From contig CALRZF020000064.1 of assembly GCA_943372585.1 (NCBI GenBank), positions 1-13,394 of the forward strand: a DNA stretch of 13,394 bases, written 5' to 3'. A program made the translations under genes and the position numbers. Below, piece after piece: positions 12,848-13,394 of the stretch. Origin of the DNA: RAM1 sp943372585. Its GTDB lineage: Bacteria; Pseudomonadota; Gammaproteobacteria; Burkholderiales; Burkholderiaceae_C. How positions within the stretch are numbered: position 1 is the stretch's first letter; each line of letters starts with the position of its first letter. Below the pieces are notes generated by a model, which worked only from the letters and a program-made list of their open reading frames with translations, did not search any database and had not been told where the DNA came from.

Positions 12848-13009
12848 TCACCCGCCCCCCGGCGGCACCCTGAAGTTCTCAATGATCCGCGCCTCGGAAC
12901 GGATCATGGCGGCGCCCGCCCGTGCTATCCACGCCTGAATGCGCTCTTTGAGCCGCCGCATCGCTGCGGCGTATCGGGGTGCTGCCTGTGTGGTTCTATG
13001 GTCTGTCAT
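12848..13009 (-). CDS. Candidate small protein, 53 residues
   Basis: I translated the minus strand from ATG 13009 to TGA at 12848. After a polar lead (MTDHRTTQAAPRYAAA) comes a stretch likely to be one amphipathic helix, MRRLKERIQAWIARAGAAMI, then RSEARIIENFRV and a Gly/Pro tail. The composition, with balanced Arg, Glu, Lys and Ile, looks like protein rather than noise. GGGG four to five bases before the ATG is a weak ribosome site. It is divergent from the LysR gene at 13083, a typical place for a LysR target, and convergent with the membrane protein gene. It could instead be a remnant of a longer gene. No family is recognised. Confidence 0.45.
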   Translation of the reverse strand: MTDHRTTQAAPRYAAAMRRLKERIQAWIARAGAAMIRSEARIIENFRVPPGGG

Positions 13010-13046
13010 CAGGCCCCGATGCTCGCGTCTGCACTACCATCTGTAA

Positions 13047-13059
13047 AGTTGAATTAACT
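13047..13059. promoter_or_regulatory. Candidate LysR site upstream of the third LysR gene
   Basis: AGTT-GAATT-AACT has 4+4 inverted arms within an AT-rich island, 23 bp before the LysR ATG in the divergent gap to the small ORF. It could be the regulator's binding site; short arms limit confidence. Confidence 0.3.
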
Positions 13060-13082
13060 AAATCATCAAGTCAGGAAAACTG

Positions 13083-13394
13083 ATGCGTAACCTCAACCTG
13101 GATCAATTGCAGACGCTGGTGGCCATTGCCGACCTGGGCACCTTTGCCGCCGCGGCGCAGGCCCTGCACCTGTCGCCGCCCGCGATCAGCTTGCACATCA
13201 AGGAGCTGGAGTCGCGCATGAACGAGGTGCTGCTGGTGCGCGGCCGCCGGCGTGCCGAGCTGACGCATGCGGGCAGCATCCTGGTTCAGGAGGGCCGCAA
13301 GCTGCTGACCGCCAGCGACGAGCTGATCGAGCTGGTGCAGCGGCGCGCCGCCGGGCACGAGGGCATCGTCCGCATTGGCGTGTCGGCCGGCGTC
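13083..13394 (+). CDS. LysR-family transcriptional regulator, 3' end cut by window
   Basis: 104 residues are visible before the edge. They cover the complete N-terminal DNA-binding domain: LDQLQTLVAIADLGTFAAAAQALHLSPPAISLHIKELESRM (about 6-46), the wing RGRRRAELTHAGSILVQEG, the linker helix, and the first strand of the effector domain (GIVRIGVSAGV). ATG 13083 is supported by AGGA six bases upstream and by the family N-terminus. About two thirds of a normal 300-residue protein lies outside. It is divergent from the small ORF at 12848-13009 across 73 bp. Its target and effector cannot be judged from here. Confidence 0.93.
   Translation, partial: MRNLNLDQLQTLVAIADLGTFAAAAQALHLSPPAISLHIKELESRMNEVLLVRGRRRAELTHAGSILVQEGRKLLTASDELIELVQRRAAGHEGIVRIGVSAGV

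Overview
The window is high-GC DNA with compact operons, Bug/TctC-type periplasmic solute-binding proteins and several LysR regulators. This combination is typical of a betaproteobacterium of the Burkholderiales, most likely Comamonadaceae-like; that placement is inferred from gene content and style only. No rRNA, tRNA, IS element or CRISPR array was seen, and no stretch longer than 300 bases lacks a gene or RNA element.

Positions 1-4830 hold a catabolic cassette. Three minus-strand genes (HMG-CoA-lyase-like enzyme, CaiB/BaiF CoA-transferase, ACMSD-like amidohydrolase cut by the window edge) are joined by two 4-base ATGA stop/start overlaps. A divergent LysR gene faces them across 78 bp that contain a perfect 10+10 palindrome and a related second site. 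A Bug/TctC binding protein lies convergent to the LysR gene and may capture the acid that the enzymes degrade.

Positions 4881-6070 hold small housekeeping-type genes: a four-cysteine oxidoreductase-like protein, an SRPBCC/AHSA1 protein and a small secreted protein of unknown function.

Positions 5735-7706 look like one minus-strand transcription unit headed by a TPP riboswitch. After the aptamer come an exported MTH1187-type thiamine-binding protein, glutaminase GlsA and the small secreted protein. A hairpin that includes the first start codon may be the riboswitch's expression platform.

Positions 7731-10671 hold a second transport/catabolism unit: an alpha/beta hydrolase and a Bug protein overlapping by 25 bp, divergent from a LysR gene.

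Positions 10674-12819 look accessory. A Fic AMP-transferase-type protein with its own inhibitory helix and a C-terminal winged helix is followed by an HNH nuclease-like gene and a small membrane protein, the last two visibly richer in A+T. The Fic promoter carries a double operator: two copies of an inverted repeat, 33 bp apart, one over the -10 box and one over the start codon. This is the least explained regulatory structure in the window. The right end holds a 53-codon minus-strand ORF and the start of a third LysR gene.
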